Assembly: GCA_038254545.1 (NCBI GenBank)
Contig: JBBSGB010000014.1
Location: 1-64,000, forward strand
DNA from: CAHJXF01 sp038254545
Lineage (GTDB): Bacteria; Pseudomonadota; Gammaproteobacteria; Burkholderiales; Burkholderiaceae_D
Direction of reading: 5' to 3'
DNA length: 64,000 nucleotides
Shown: positions 24,124 to 32,700 of the stretch, one piece after another
How the letters are laid out: each line of letters begins with the position of its first letter
Position numbering within the stretch: the first letter of the stretch is position 1
The notes under the pieces: model-generated
What the model saw: only the letters and a program-made list of their open reading frames with translations
Database searches by the model: none
What the model was told of the DNA's origin: nothing
Translations under genes and position numbers: made by a program

Positions 24124-24726
24124 TCAGCGATCCGGATGCGGCTGCGTCATGTGATATCCGCCGCCCTGGAAGATCAGAGGCTCGCGGTCGGCGAATCCGC
24201 AGCGCTCGACTTCGCCCACGAAGATGACGTGATCGCCTTCTTCATAACGGCTGCGGTTGAAGCATTCGAACCAGGCGCAGCAGCCTTCGAACACCGGCGC
24301 GCCGCGAAATCCCTCGCGCCATGCGATGCCTTCGAAGCGATCGAATGCGATGCCATGTTCCGACTCGAGCTCGCCGGCGCGCAAACCGAAGCGGCGCGAC
24401 AGTTCGATCTGGTCGGACGCAAGCACATTGACCGCGTAATGCGTGTTGTCGCGAAAGATTGCAAGGCTGCCGGCGGCGCGCGACAGGCTCCACAGCACCA
24501 GCGGCGGAGCGAGCGATACCGAGTTGAACGAGCTGGCCGTGAATCCCACCAGATGCGGCTCGCCGCGCGCATCGACGGCGCGCGTCGTGATGATCGTCAC
24601 GCCGGTCGCGAACTGCGCGAGCGCGCTCTTGAAATGCGCGCTCTCGAAATCGGGCGCACGCGCAATATCGTCCTCGCGCGGTTGCGCGATCAATGGCGCA
24701 TTCATTCGCGTATTCGTTTCACGCAT
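24124..24726 (-). CDS. Flavin reductase of a two-component monooxygenase
   Basis: The 200-residue protein is a short-chain flavin reductase (HpaC-like) that uses NAD(P)H to supply reduced flavin to a separate oxygenase. FKSALAQFATGVTIITTRAV, GFTASSFNSVSLAPPLVLWSL and a C-terminal GGGYH are the family's flavin-binding landmarks. It starts the leftward arm and diverges from the NicX-like gene. No classical hydroxylase component is adjacent, so its partner may be the acyl-CoA-dehydrogenase-like protein at 26834-28129. That protein family includes flavin-dependent monooxygenases. This pairing is inferred. Confidence 0.92.
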   Translation of the reverse strand: MRETNTRMNAPLIAQPREDDIARAPDFESAHFKSALAQFATGVTIITTRAVDARGEPHLVGFTASSFNSVSLAPPLVLWSLSRAAGSLAIFRDNTHYAVNVLASDQIELSRRFGLRAGELESEHGIAFDRFEGIAWREGFRGAPVFEGCCAWFECFNRSRYEEGDHVIFVGEVERCGFADREPLIFQGGGYHMTQPHPDR

Positions 24727-24772
24727 CAAGATTCACGCATCAAAATCTAATCTATATGAAAATTCATCTAAT
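24718..24772. promoter_or_regulatory. Divergent promoter region with repeated elements, candidate MarR operators
   Basis: This AT-rich stretch between the flavin reductase and NicX-like genes has three repeated features. TTCACGCATCAA occurs at 24718-24729 and 24732-24743. ATCTAAT occurs at 24745-24751 and 24766-24772, exactly 21 bases apart. Between the latter is the dyad ATGAA-AA-TTCAT (24756-24767). MarR dimers bind short dyads of this type, and the adjacent operon encodes one. The assignment is from inspection. Confidence 0.5.
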
Positions 24773-24850
24773 ATTGTTTTCAGGATAGTCGCGGCTCGCA
24801 TCGCTTGCAAGCCACCGCTCTTCGGCGAAAGCGTATCTTCGCGCATTTGG

Positions 24851-26002
24851 ATGAACCTACGCGATCGTCCCGTGATCAGGATGGATCGCCCTTCGGAAGG
24901 AACGTACGACGTGCTGGTCGAACGCATCGAAGCCCGCTGGATCGCCTCCTTCGCCCTGGTGCTGCGCCGCTGCGCGATCGCGGCGGGCGACACGGTCGCG
25001 ATCCTGTCCGAATCGCAGTCGCGCCGCGTGCTGGTCGAGCTGTCCGAACTCGCGGCTGCGCAACTGGGTGCGCGCGTCTTTCACTTGGTGGTGCCCACGC
25101 CATCGCCCGCGTCGTCGATCCCGATCCGCTCGACCGGGGCGTCCGATGCGATCGGCCGGCTCGCGCCGGTGGTACAGGCGCTCGCCGCCTCGACGCTGGT
25201 GATCGATTGCACGGTCGAAGGCCTGCTGCATGCGCCCGAGCTGCCCGACATCGTGAACGGCGGCGCACGCCTGTTGATGGTCTCGAACGAACATCCGGAA
25301 ATTCTTGAGCGCTGCGTGCCCGACGAGAAGCTCGAAGCGATCGTGCGCGCGGCGATGAAGCAATTGCGTAGTGCTTCAAATGCGGCGTCGAATGCGGCAT
25401 CGACGATGCGCGTGACTTCCGACGCGGGCAGCGACCTCACCGTGCAATTGAAGGGGGCGAAAGTCGGCGGCGTCTGGGGCTATTGTGCCAAGCCCGGGCA
25501 GGTCGCGCACTGGCCGGGCGGCCTGTGCCTCGCGTTTCCCGCGGCGGCAAGCGTCAACGGCACGCTGGTGCTTGCGCCGGGCGACGTCAATCTCGCATTC
25601 AAGAGTTATCTGCGCGACCGCATCGCACTCACCATCGAGAACGACGGCATCGTCGCGATCGAGGGCGATGGCGTGGACGCCGACCTGATGCGCGGCTACT
25701 GGCGATCCTGGGAAGAGCTCGAAGGCAATCGCAACGCCTACGCCGTGTCGCACGTCGGCTGGGGATTGAACCGCGACGCGCGCTGGGATGCGCTCGCGTT
25801 CTACGACAAGCGCGATTGCAACGGTACCGAGCTGCGTGCCTTCGCGGGTAACTTCCTGTTCTCGACCGGCGCGAACGAAGTGGCCGGTCGCCATACGCTA
25901 GGCCACTTCGATTTGCCGATGCGCAACTGCACGATCGCGCTCGACGGCGCGGTGGTGGTCGAGCGCGGCGTGCCACTTGCAGAGATGACCATTCCATCAT
26001 GA
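24851..26002 (+). CDS. NicX-like (2,5-dihydroxypyridine 5,6-dioxygenase family) metalloenzyme
   Basis: The 383-residue protein resembles NicX and the M29-aminopeptidase-like fold. NicX is an iron dioxygenase that opens 2,5-dihydroxypyridine to N-formylmaleamate. NicX binds iron through a His, Ser, His, Asp set. Candidates here are the His of SHVGWGLN, the Ser of FLFSTGAN and the His and Asp of GHFDLP. The N-terminal domain (about 1-150) includes VAILSESQSRRVLVELSELA. A second ATG at 24881 is possible. The stop overlaps the hydrolase start (ATGA). The substrate is unknown; an aminopeptidase-like or other ring-cleaving role cannot be excluded. Confidence 0.75.
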   Translation: MNLRDRPVIRMDRPSEGTYDVLVERIEARWIASFALVLRRCAIAAGDTVAILSESQSRRVLVELSELAAAQLGARVFHLVVPTPSPASSIPIRSTGASDAIGRLAPVVQALAASTLVIDCTVEGLLHAPELPDIVNGGARLLMVSNEHPEILERCVPDEKLEAIVRAAMKQLRSASNAASNAASTMRVTSDAGSDLTVQLKGAKVGGVWGYCAKPGQVAHWPGGLCLAFPAAASVNGTLVLAPGDVNLAFKSYLRDRIALTIENDGIVAIEGDGVDADLMRGYWRSWEELEGNRNAYAVSHVGWGLNRDARWDALAFYDKRDCNGTELRAFAGNFLFSTGANEVAGRHTLGHFDLPMRNCTIALDGAVVVERGVPLAEMTIPS

Positions 26003-26820
26003 TGACCACCCCCGTAACCGCCGTGCCCTACTTCGACGAAGCCGTGCCTTTGAACACTGCCGGCAACACCACTGTGCTGATGCTGCACGGCATCGGTGGC
26101 GGCCGTCAGGCGTTCGCGCGCCAGATGCGGCCGCTGGCCGACGCGGGATTCCATGCGGTCGCATGGGACATGCCGGGGTACGGACATTCGGCGGTGGTCG
26201 ATCCGTACAGCTTCGAGACGCTCGCCGACGAATGCATCGAACTGATCGACGTGCTCGCGCCCGATCGCCTCGTGCTGGTCGGGCACAGTATGGGCGGCAT
26301 GGTCGCGCAGGAGGTCGCGGCGCGCGCGCCCGGACGCATCGCGGCCTTGGTACTCACGGCAACCAGCGCGGCATTCGGAAAACCAGACGGTGCATGGCAG
26401 AGAAAATTCGTCGAAGATCGCGCCGCGCCGCTCGCTGCGGGTCTCTCGATGCGCGAGTTCGCGGCGCAACTGGTTGCGGGCATGGCTGGATCCGGCGCGT
26501 CGGACGCAGCGCGTGCCGAAGCCGTGGAGGTGATGTCGCACGTGCCGCCGCTGACCTATCGCCTCGCGCTGCACGCGTTGATGGGTTTCGATCGCCGCGC
26601 GCACCTCGCGCAACTGGCTTTGCCCGTATTGCTGATCGCGGGCAGCGACGATCGCAACGCGCCGCCCGCAGTGATGCGCGGCATGGCCGAACGCATGCCC
26701 GACGCGCGTTACGTGGAGTTCGAGCGCTGCGGCCATCTCGTGATGTTCGAGCAGCCGGACGCCTTCAACGTCGCGTTGCTCGGCTTCCTGCAATCGCTTG
26801 GCGCATCGGCGCGCAATTGA
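25999..26820 (+). CDS. Alpha/beta hydrolase, possibly a deformylase or ring-product hydrolase
   Basis: This 273-residue alpha/beta hydrolase has the oxyanion loop LMLHGIGGGRQAF, the nucleophile elbow GHSMGGM (Ser near 96), the acid in AGSDDRNAP and the His in FERCGHLVMFEQP. In the nicotinate pathway the NicX product is hydrolysed by the alpha/beta hydrolase NicD, so adjacency and overlap with a NicX-like gene suggest an analogous step. Meta-cleavage-type or esterase activity is equally compatible with the sequence. The start overlaps the NicX-like stop by 4 bases. Confidence 0.88.
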   Translation: MMTTPVTAVPYFDEAVPLNTAGNTTVLMLHGIGGGRQAFARQMRPLADAGFHAVAWDMPGYGHSAVVDPYSFETLADECIELIDVLAPDRLVLVGHSMGGMVAQEVAARAPGRIAALVLTATSAAFGKPDGAWQRKFVEDRAAPLAAGLSMREFAAQLVAGMAGSGASDAARAEAVEVMSHVPPLTYRLALHALMGFDRRAHLAQLALPVLLIAGSDDRNAPPAVMRGMAERMPDARYVEFERCGHLVMFEQPDAFNVALLGFLQSLGASARN

Positions 26821-26833
26821 AGGAGGGACCGCG

Positions 26834-28129
26834 ATGAGCGCTTCGACGCTGCTGCAGGACCCCGCGTTGTCCTTCGTGCCCGCCGTTGGCGATGCGCCGT
26901 TGAGCGCGAAGCAGCGGCGGCTGATCGCGCTCGCCCATGAACTCGGCGTGACGAAGTTCGCGCCGCGCGCGCACCAGTGGGACGACACCGCCAGCTTTCC
27001 TTTCGCCAACTACGACGACCTGCGGGCAGCCGGCATGCTCGCGCTCTGCGTGCCGGAATCGGCCGGCGGCCTGGGCGCCGACTACGCGACCTACTGCATG
27101 GTCGCCGCCGAGATCGGGCGCTACTGCGGCGCGACCGCGCTGACCTTCAACATGCACAGTTGCTCGACGCTGTGGATCGGCGATCTCGCCGATGCGCTGA
27201 CGATGAGCGACGAGCAACGCGCCGAGCATGCGCGCCGCCGCGCGCTTCACTTCGCGCGCGTGGTCGATGGCGGCAAGCTCTATGCGCAGCCGTTTTCCGA
27301 AGGCAGCGCCGCAGCCGCGGGCCGCGCGCCGTTCGGCACCACCGCCAGGCACGAGATACGTGACGGCGTATCGGGATGGGTGATCGAAGGCCGCAAGATC
27401 TGGGCGAGCCTCTCGGGCGCGGCCGACTATTACGGCATCCTCTGCACTGAAGAGCAGGAGGACGCGGAAGGCCATGCGGCACCGCTTGACATGCGCGACA
27501 CGCTCTACATCGCGGTGCCCGCGACCAGTGATGGCCTGTCGATCTCGGGTATATGGAATCCGATGGGCATGCGCGGGACGGTCTCTCGCAACCTCACGTT
27601 CAAGAGCGTGTTCGTGCCCGATGACGAACAACTGCTGCCGCGCGGCATGTACTTCAAGGCCGCGCAGACTTGGCCGCATATGTTCTTCACCTTGTCACCC
27701 ACCTACCTGGGGATCGCGAACGCGGCCTACGATTTCACGGTGAAGTACCTGCGCGGCGAGATCGAGGGCGAGCCGCCCGTCAAGCGTCGTCAATACCCGA
27801 CCAAGCAGATCGCGGTTGCGCAGATGCGCATCCAGCTCGAAGCGATGCGCTCGATGTTCTGGCGCACGATCAGCGAAGCCAAACCCAATCCGTCCAAGGA
27901 CGAGAAGCTGCGTCTGTATGCGGCGCACTACACCGTGATGGAAGGCGCCAACGACATCGCGCGCCTCGCGCTGCGCACCTGCGGAGGCCAGTCGATGATG
28001 AAGCACCTGCCGCTCGAACGCCTGTATCGCGACAGCCGTTGCGGCGCGCTGATGCTGCCGTGGACCGCGGAGCTGTGCATGGATCGCATCGGGCGCGAAG
28101 CGCTGTATGAGGCGGGCGAGAAGGACTGA
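26834..28129 (+). CDS. Acyl-CoA dehydrogenase-family flavoprotein, possibly a flavin-dependent monooxygenase
   Basis: The 431-residue protein has the acyl-CoA dehydrogenase fold, with an N-terminal helical domain, the middle region GRKIWASLSGAADYYGILC and GMRGTVSRNLTFKSVFVP, and a C-terminal helical domain. The usual catalytic Glu segment (YEGT) is missing; the corresponding end reads YRDSRCGALMLPWTAELCMDRIG. This points away from standard dehydrogenation. It is compatible with the family's monooxygenase members, which use free reduced flavin. A flavin reductase gene lies in the divergent arm. AGGAGG (26821-26826) supports ATG 26834. Confidence 0.85.
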   Translation: MSASTLLQDPALSFVPAVGDAPLSAKQRRLIALAHELGVTKFAPRAHQWDDTASFPFANYDDLRAAGMLALCVPESAGGLGADYATYCMVAAEIGRYCGATALTFNMHSCSTLWIGDLADALTMSDEQRAEHARRRALHFARVVDGGKLYAQPFSEGSAAAAGRAPFGTTARHEIRDGVSGWVIEGRKIWASLSGAADYYGILCTEEQEDAEGHAAPLDMRDTLYIAVPATSDGLSISGIWNPMGMRGTVSRNLTFKSVFVPDDEQLLPRGMYFKAAQTWPHMFFTLSPTYLGIANAAYDFTVKYLRGEIEGEPPVKRRQYPTKQIAVAQMRIQLEAMRSMFWRTISEAKPNPSKDEKLRLYAAHYTVMEGANDIARLALRTCGGQSMMKHLPLERLYRDSRCGALMLPWTAELCMDRIGREALYEAGEKD

Positions 28130-28134
28130 GCGCC

Positions 28135-29688
28135 TTGAACCTCGCAGCCGCGCTCGATGCGCAAGTCGATGCCGCGCCGGATCGCATCGCCTTGCATGCC
28201 GAAGGTCGCACTGTCACACGCGACCAGCTGCGCGAGGAGATCGTTCTCGCGTGCGCACGCCTGCGCAAGGCATGGGGCGTTCGCTCCGGCGATCGCGTGG
28301 CGTACCTGGGTGCCAATCGATCCGAAGAACTGGTGTTGCTGTTCGCGCTCGCGCGCATCGGCGCCGTGTTCGTTCCGGTGAACACGCGGCTCGCGGTCCC
28401 CGAACTCGCAGCGATCGTCGCGCATGCGCAGGTGCACGCGCTCGTGACCGACGCGCAGCATCGCGACGCTGGCGTGGCCGCGTTGGCGCTCGCGCTCGAC
28501 CTCGTCTCCTCGCAAGCGCATGCGACTGTGGAACGCGAGGAAGCGCCGCGACAAGGCGGCGTCCATGCACATATCCATGCATTGAGCGATCTGCTTGTGG
28601 ACGACGGCATGGCGCCGACAAGCGACGATGACGTCGAGGCGATCGACGGCGATACACCGCTGCTGCTGGCCTACACCTCGGGCACGACCGGGGCATCGAA
28701 GGGCGCGCTGCACACCCATCGCGGCATGCTCGCGAACGCCCAGGCATCGATCGCCGCGCACGCGATGCGCGAAGACGATCGCGTGCTGACGGCGTTACCG
28801 CTGTTCCACGTCGGCGGCCTGTGCATACAGACACTGCCCGCCTTGCTCGCAGGCGCGGAAGTGATCCTGCATCCGCGTTTCGATGCGGGCGCGTGGTTGA
28901 CGGCGATCGCGTACATGCGCCCGACCCAGACCCTGATGGTTCCCGCGACGCTGCGCGCCGCCATCGCGCATCCCGCTTGGCCGGCCACCGACCTGTCGTG
29001 CCTGCGGTCGATCATGGCCGGCTCGTCGATCATCCCGCGTGGGCTGATCGAGGCGGTGCATGCGCGCGGCGTGCCGCTCGGCCAGATCTACGGATCGACC
29101 GAGACCGGCCCCGTGAGCATCGCGCTCAAGGCCGAAGACGCGCTGCGCAAGCCGGGCTTCGCGGGCTGGCCATGCTTCGAGCGATCGGTTCGCGTGGTCG
29201 ACGACTCGGATGTCGATGTCGCAGGTGATGCAGTCGGCGAGATCCTGGTGCGCGCGCCCAATGTGATGCAAGGCTATTGGTGCGAGTCACCCGGCGAAGG
29301 CTTTCGCGACGGCTGGTTCGCCACTGGCGACCTTGCACGCCGCGATGGCGAAGGCTGCATCGAAGTGGTCGGCCGCTGCCGCGACCTGATCATCTCGGGC
29401 GGCGAGAACGTCTATCCGGCCGAGCTCGAGGACGTGCTGCTCGCGATCGACGGCGTCGTCGAAGCCGCGGTCGTCGGCGTGCCCGACGAGCGCTGGGGCG
29501 AAGTGCCCGCGGCCTTCGTGGTGCGCGCCACCGGTGAAGGATCGGCGCTGCTCCATGAAGCGACGATCGCCGCAGCCTTCGACGCCAGGCTCGCGCGCTT
29601 CAAGCATCCCAAGCGCATCGTGTTCGTCGATCGCCTGCCCCGCAACGCGATGGGCAAGGTGCAGGCGCATCTGCTGCGGGAAATGTAA
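28135..29688 (+). CDS. AMP-forming acyl/aryl-CoA ligase
   Basis: This 517-residue adenylate-forming enzyme has the P-loop-like YTSGTTGASKGALHTH near residue 180, YGSTETGP near 320, GWFATGDLARRD near 395 and the C-terminal NAMGKVQAHLLR with the catalytic Lys. It converts a carboxylic acid to its CoA thioester. The start is TTG with AAGGA nine bases upstream, six bases after the flavoprotein stop. As the last gene of the arm it probably activates the pathway's substrate or an intermediate. The sequence resembles medium-chain and MenE-like ligases, so the acid cannot be named. An aminobenzoate is one possibility, given the gene at 6560. Confidence 0.9.
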   Translation: MNLAAALDAQVDAAPDRIALHAEGRTVTRDQLREEIVLACARLRKAWGVRSGDRVAYLGANRSEELVLLFALARIGAVFVPVNTRLAVPELAAIVAHAQVHALVTDAQHRDAGVAALALALDLVSSQAHATVEREEAPRQGGVHAHIHALSDLLVDDGMAPTSDDDVEAIDGDTPLLLAYTSGTTGASKGALHTHRGMLANAQASIAAHAMREDDRVLTALPLFHVGGLCIQTLPALLAGAEVILHPRFDAGAWLTAIAYMRPTQTLMVPATLRAAIAHPAWPATDLSCLRSIMAGSSIIPRGLIEAVHARGVPLGQIYGSTETGPVSIALKAEDALRKPGFAGWPCFERSVRVVDDSDVDVAGDAVGEILVRAPNVMQGYWCESPGEGFRDGWFATGDLARRDGEGCIEVVGRCRDLIISGGENVYPAELEDVLLAIDGVVEAAVVGVPDERWGEVPAAFVVRATGEGSALLHEATIAAAFDARLARFKHPKRIVFVDRLPRNAMGKVQAHLLREM

Positions 29689-29741
29689 GCTCGGCCGTAT
29701 CGCCGCGACTATTCACATCCATCCAATTCGAGGAGTTCCCC

Positions 29742-30305
29742 ATGTCCATCGCTGACCCACTCGCCGATACGCCGCGCCCCGGCCACGAATTCGCCACGCT
29801 CGGTGGGGGCTGCTTCTGGTGCACCGAAGCGGTCTACATGGACTTGAAGGGTGTCGTCGATGTCGAGTCGGGATACTCGGGCGGCACCAGCGCGAACCCG
29901 AGCTACAACGCGGTGTGCTCGGGCACCACCGGCCATGCCGAGGTGGTGCGCATCGAGTTCGATCCCAAGGTCATCAGCTATCGGCAGATCCTCGAAGTCT
30001 TCTTCACGGTCCACGACCCGACCACACTCAATCGCCAGGGCGCCGATACCGGTACGCAATATCGATCGGTGATCTTCTATCACTCGCCCGAGCAGCAGGA
30101 GACCGCGAAGGAAGTGATCGAAGAGGCCACCAGGGAGTGGCCTTCGAAGATCGTCACGCAACTCGACCCGGCGCCCGCGTATTACCGCGCCGAGGCCTAT
30201 CACCAGGAATATTTTCCGAACAATCCCAACCAGGGTTATTGCGCGGCGGTGGTGGGGCCGAAGGTCGCGAAGTTTCGCAAGACCTGGAGCGAGATGAGGA
30301 AGTAA
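29742..30305 (+). CDS. msrA: Peptide methionine (S)-S-oxide reductase
   Basis: The 187-residue protein is MsrA, which repairs methionine S-sulfoxide in proteins using thioredoxin. The catalytic Cys is in LGGGCFWCTEAVY. SGYSGGTSANPSYNAVCSGTTGHAEVV and FFTVHDPTTLNRQGADTGTQYRS-type segments (split across residues 42-115) are diagnostic. It has its own ribosome site (GAGGAGTT) and sits between the CoA ligase and the convergent pdxH gene. It is unlikely to be part of the catabolic cluster. Confidence 0.97.
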   Translation: MSIADPLADTPRPGHEFATLGGGCFWCTEAVYMDLKGVVDVESGYSGGTSANPSYNAVCSGTTGHAEVVRIEFDPKVISYRQILEVFFTVHDPTTLNRQGADTGTQYRSVIFYHSPEQQETAKEVIEEATREWPSKIVTQLDPAPAYYRAEAYHQEYFPNNPNQGYCAAVVGPKVAKFRKTWSEMRK

Positions 30306-30333
30306 GGCGAAACGTCCAGTCTGTTCGGCTGCA

Positions 30334-31044
30334 TCAAGGCGCGAGTCGCGCGACGGCCCACGAACCGTCGACGCCGCGATAGACGATGCGGTCGTGCAGC
30401 CGCGACGGGCGGCCCTGCCAGAACTCGATCAGATCGGGCACGAGCCGATAGCCGCCCCAGTGCGGCGGGCGCGGAATGATGGCGCCCTCGTCATCGTCGG
30501 TCACGCGAAAGCGCTTACGATGCTCGCGCTCGCGCGCCTCGATCTCGGTGCGAGATGCGATCACTTCGCTTTGCGGCGAAGCCCACGCGCCGATGCGCGA
30601 GGCGATCGGTCGCGACGCGAAATAGCGATCCGATTCTTCGGCGCTCGTCATCTCGACGCGGCCCTCGACGCGCACTTGGCGCTCGAGTTCGGGCCAGAAG
30701 AAACACAGCGCCGCTTGCGCATGCGATGCGAGTTCGCGACCTTTGCGGCTTTCGTAATTCGTGAACCACACGAAGCCGCGTCCCGATGTCGCCGACGTCG
30801 TCGCCGGGGCAGTCAATGCTGTGGGCAACGGACCCGGCAGGTCCAGGCCCTTCAACAACACGACGCGTGCCGACGGCCGACCCGCTGCATCGACGGTCGC
30901 AAGTGTCATCGCTGTGGGCTCCTTTGCCTGCGCCGCGATCGCTTCGGCAAGCCAGCGATCGAATTGCACGAAGGGATCGGCATCGACGTCGCCTTCGAGA
31001 AGCGTGGCGCGACGATAGGTGCTGCGCAAATCAGCGATGTTCAT
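30334..31044 (-). CDS. pdxH: Pyridoxamine 5'-phosphate oxidase
   Basis: This 236-residue FMN enzyme oxidises pyridoxamine or pyridoxine 5'-phosphate to pyridoxal 5'-phosphate. Family segments are ATVDAAGRPSARVVLLKG, GFVWFTNYESRKGRELA, FFWPELERQVRVEGRVE and the C-terminal WGGYRLVPDLIEFWQGRPSRLHDR. The ATG at 31044 is chosen over a TTG one codon upstream. A Thr/Ala-rich insertion near residues 75-90 is longer than usual. It converges with msrA with only 28 bases between stops. Confidence 0.97.
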   Translation of the reverse strand: MNIADLRSTYRRATLLEGDVDADPFVQFDRWLAEAIAAQAKEPTAMTLATVDAAGRPSARVVLLKGLDLPGPLPTALTAPATTSATSGRGFVWFTNYESRKGRELASHAQAALCFFWPELERQVRVEGRVEMTSAEESDRYFASRPIASRIGAWASPQSEVIASRTEIEAREREHRKRFRVTDDDEGAIIPRPPHWGGYRLVPDLIEFWQGRPSRLHDRIVYRGVDGSWAVARLAP

Positions 31045-31113
31045 CAAGCGGGTGGGCGCATCCGGTGGCGACGAGGTGCCACTGTGCCACGCTTCGTTCG
31101 CCTCGATCGCAAC

Positions 31114-32034
31114 TCAGCGATCGAGCTGTCGATAGACGCGGTCCGCGAGTTCGGTCATCTCGCCGCGTGCGAGCCTGCCGGTCAGCGCGTAGCCATAGTC
31201 GGTGTCGATCCAGTAGAAGGTCGTGTTGCCGTTTTCTTCGGTGATACGAAATGCCGGAGTCGGCGCGTCCGACGCCGCGGTCGAGTCGCGATGCACGGTC
31301 GATACGCGCTCGCCTGATACGTCCTTGACTGCGCCGCCTTTTGCATGCGAAACCGCGAGCGTGAGTCGACGTCCGTGACCGTCCTGATACATGAATTGCG
31401 CGACCGGGCCCATCTGCGCGGGCAACAGCCGGCCGCCCAGCAGGTTCCATCCCGCGTCGCCCAGATGCGGCACGACCAGCGGTGCGTCGAGGCGCTTGGA
31501 CAGCCACGCGACCAGATGCGCTTCTTCGGCGGCGGGTACTTCGACGGGATGGCGGGCTTCGGGTGTGTAGATCGCATGAGAGACCGCCGCGACGCGAACG
31601 AAGTCGCCGAAGCGCGCATCGCTTGCGCCGAGGGTGGACGCGCTCGAGACGACGCGGTTCGCCGATCCGTTGTCTGCACGCGCAATCGCGCGGTTGTCCG
31701 CGTCGCCGCGCGCGAGCCAGCCTGCCGCGACCCCGATGCCGAGAATCAGCGTTGCCGCCAACGCGGCTCCCATCCACTGGCGCGAAGACATCCATGCGCC
31801 CACGCGCATGGTCGTGGCCGCGCTCCGCGCGTTGCCCAGCGACAGCCGATGCGGCTCGTCCAGCACGGGATCGAAGCGCGCGTGCAGCGCGTTCTTCTGC
31901 GCGCGCAAGGCGGCGACCTCGGCCGCGGCCGCCGGATCGCTTGCGCGCGCGCGCTCGACCGCGACGACATCGTCGGGCGCCAGTTCGCCATCGACGTAGG
32001 CGTGAAGTTGATAGGGTTCGAGGCGCTGGGTCAT
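31114..32034 (-). CDS. Transmembrane anti-sigma factor
   Basis: The 306-residue protein has a short cytoplasmic N-terminal domain (LHAYVDGELAPDDVVAVERA, typical of anti-sigma factors), one membrane segment near residues 88-108 (AALAATLILGIGVAAGWLA), and a periplasmic domain. The N-terminal domain lacks the His-Cys-Cys zinc set of ZAS proteins. It lies 42 bases downstream of the ECF sigma gene, as expected for a cognate regulator that holds the sigma factor at the membrane. The signal sensed is not evident. Confidence 0.88.
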   Translation of the reverse strand: MTQRLEPYQLHAYVDGELAPDDVVAVERARASDPAAAAEVAALRAQKNALHARFDPVLDEPHRLSLGNARSAATTMRVGAWMSSRQWMGAALAATLILGIGVAAGWLARGDADNRAIARADNGSANRVVSSASTLGASDARFGDFVRVAAVSHAIYTPEARHPVEVPAAEEAHLVAWLSKRLDAPLVVPHLGDAGWNLLGGRLLPAQMGPVAQFMYQDGHGRRLTLAVSHAKGGAVKDVSGERVSTVHRDSTAASDAPTPAFRITEENGNTTFYWIDTDYGYALTGRLARGEMTELADRVYRQLDR

Positions 32035-32076
32035 GGTGGGAAGCAGAAGTTGACGCGGAAGGTGATGGCGAAGTCT

Positions 32077-32649
32077 TCAGTGAACGTTGCGGCGAACCAC
32101 TTGCAGCGGCGCCGAGGGATCGGAACGCGAGGAGGGACCTTGCGGGCTTTCGCGATGCGCGGGCAACCCGCCCTCCATCAGTTCGCGCAAGCACGCGCGC
32201 CCGCGGGCGAGCCGCGACATGACGGTTCCGATCGGAATGCCGAGGACTTCGGCGGCTTCGCGATAGCCGAGGTCTTCGAGCCCGACCAGCAGCACCACCG
32301 CGCGTTGCTCCGCCGACAGCGCCGCGAGCGCCCGCTCGATATCGAGCATCACGCCCGCATGATGGCTGCGGTCGGTGCTGGCATCGGTGCGCTCGTCCGC
32401 ATCGATCGGGTCGGGGTCGTAGCCGCGCGCGGCGAAGCGCCGCATGTCGCTGATGAACACGTTGTGAAGGATCGCGAAGACCCACGCGCGCAGATCGGTG
32501 CCGTGCTGCCATTGCCTGCGGCGCGACCATGCACGCTCGAGCGCGTCCTGTACCAGATCGTCGGGACGCACCGGATGCCGCGCCAGCGCATACGCATAGC
32601 GCCGCAGTCGCGGAATCAGCGCTTCGAGCTCCGCGGCACTGAAAGTCAT
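32077..32649 (-). CDS. ECF-family RNA polymerase sigma factor
   Basis: The 190-residue protein has region 2 (RYAYALARHPVRPDDLVQDALERAW, with DLRAWVFAILHN) and region 4 (LSAEQRAVVLLVGLEDLGYREAAEVLGIPIGTVMSRLARGR), split across residues 15-75 and about 108-150. It is the ECF type that drives small stress or envelope regulons. ATG 32649 is preferred; a GTG eight codons upstream is also in frame. It is followed by its probable anti-sigma factor and preceded, on the same strand, by a small secreted lipoprotein gene, which may be a target. Confidence 0.93.
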   Translation of the reverse strand: MTFSAAELEALIPRLRRYAYALARHPVRPDDLVQDALERAWSRRRQWQHGTDLRAWVFAILHNVFISDMRRFAARGYDPDPIDADERTDASTDRSHHAGVMLDIERALAALSAEQRAVVLLVGLEDLGYREAAEVLGIPIGTVMSRLARGRACLRELMEGGLPAHRESPQGPSSRSDPSAPLQVVRRNVH

Positions 32650-32700
32650 GACAGGTGGCTCATCGCGATACACGATGATCGATGACGACGCGATACGGAA

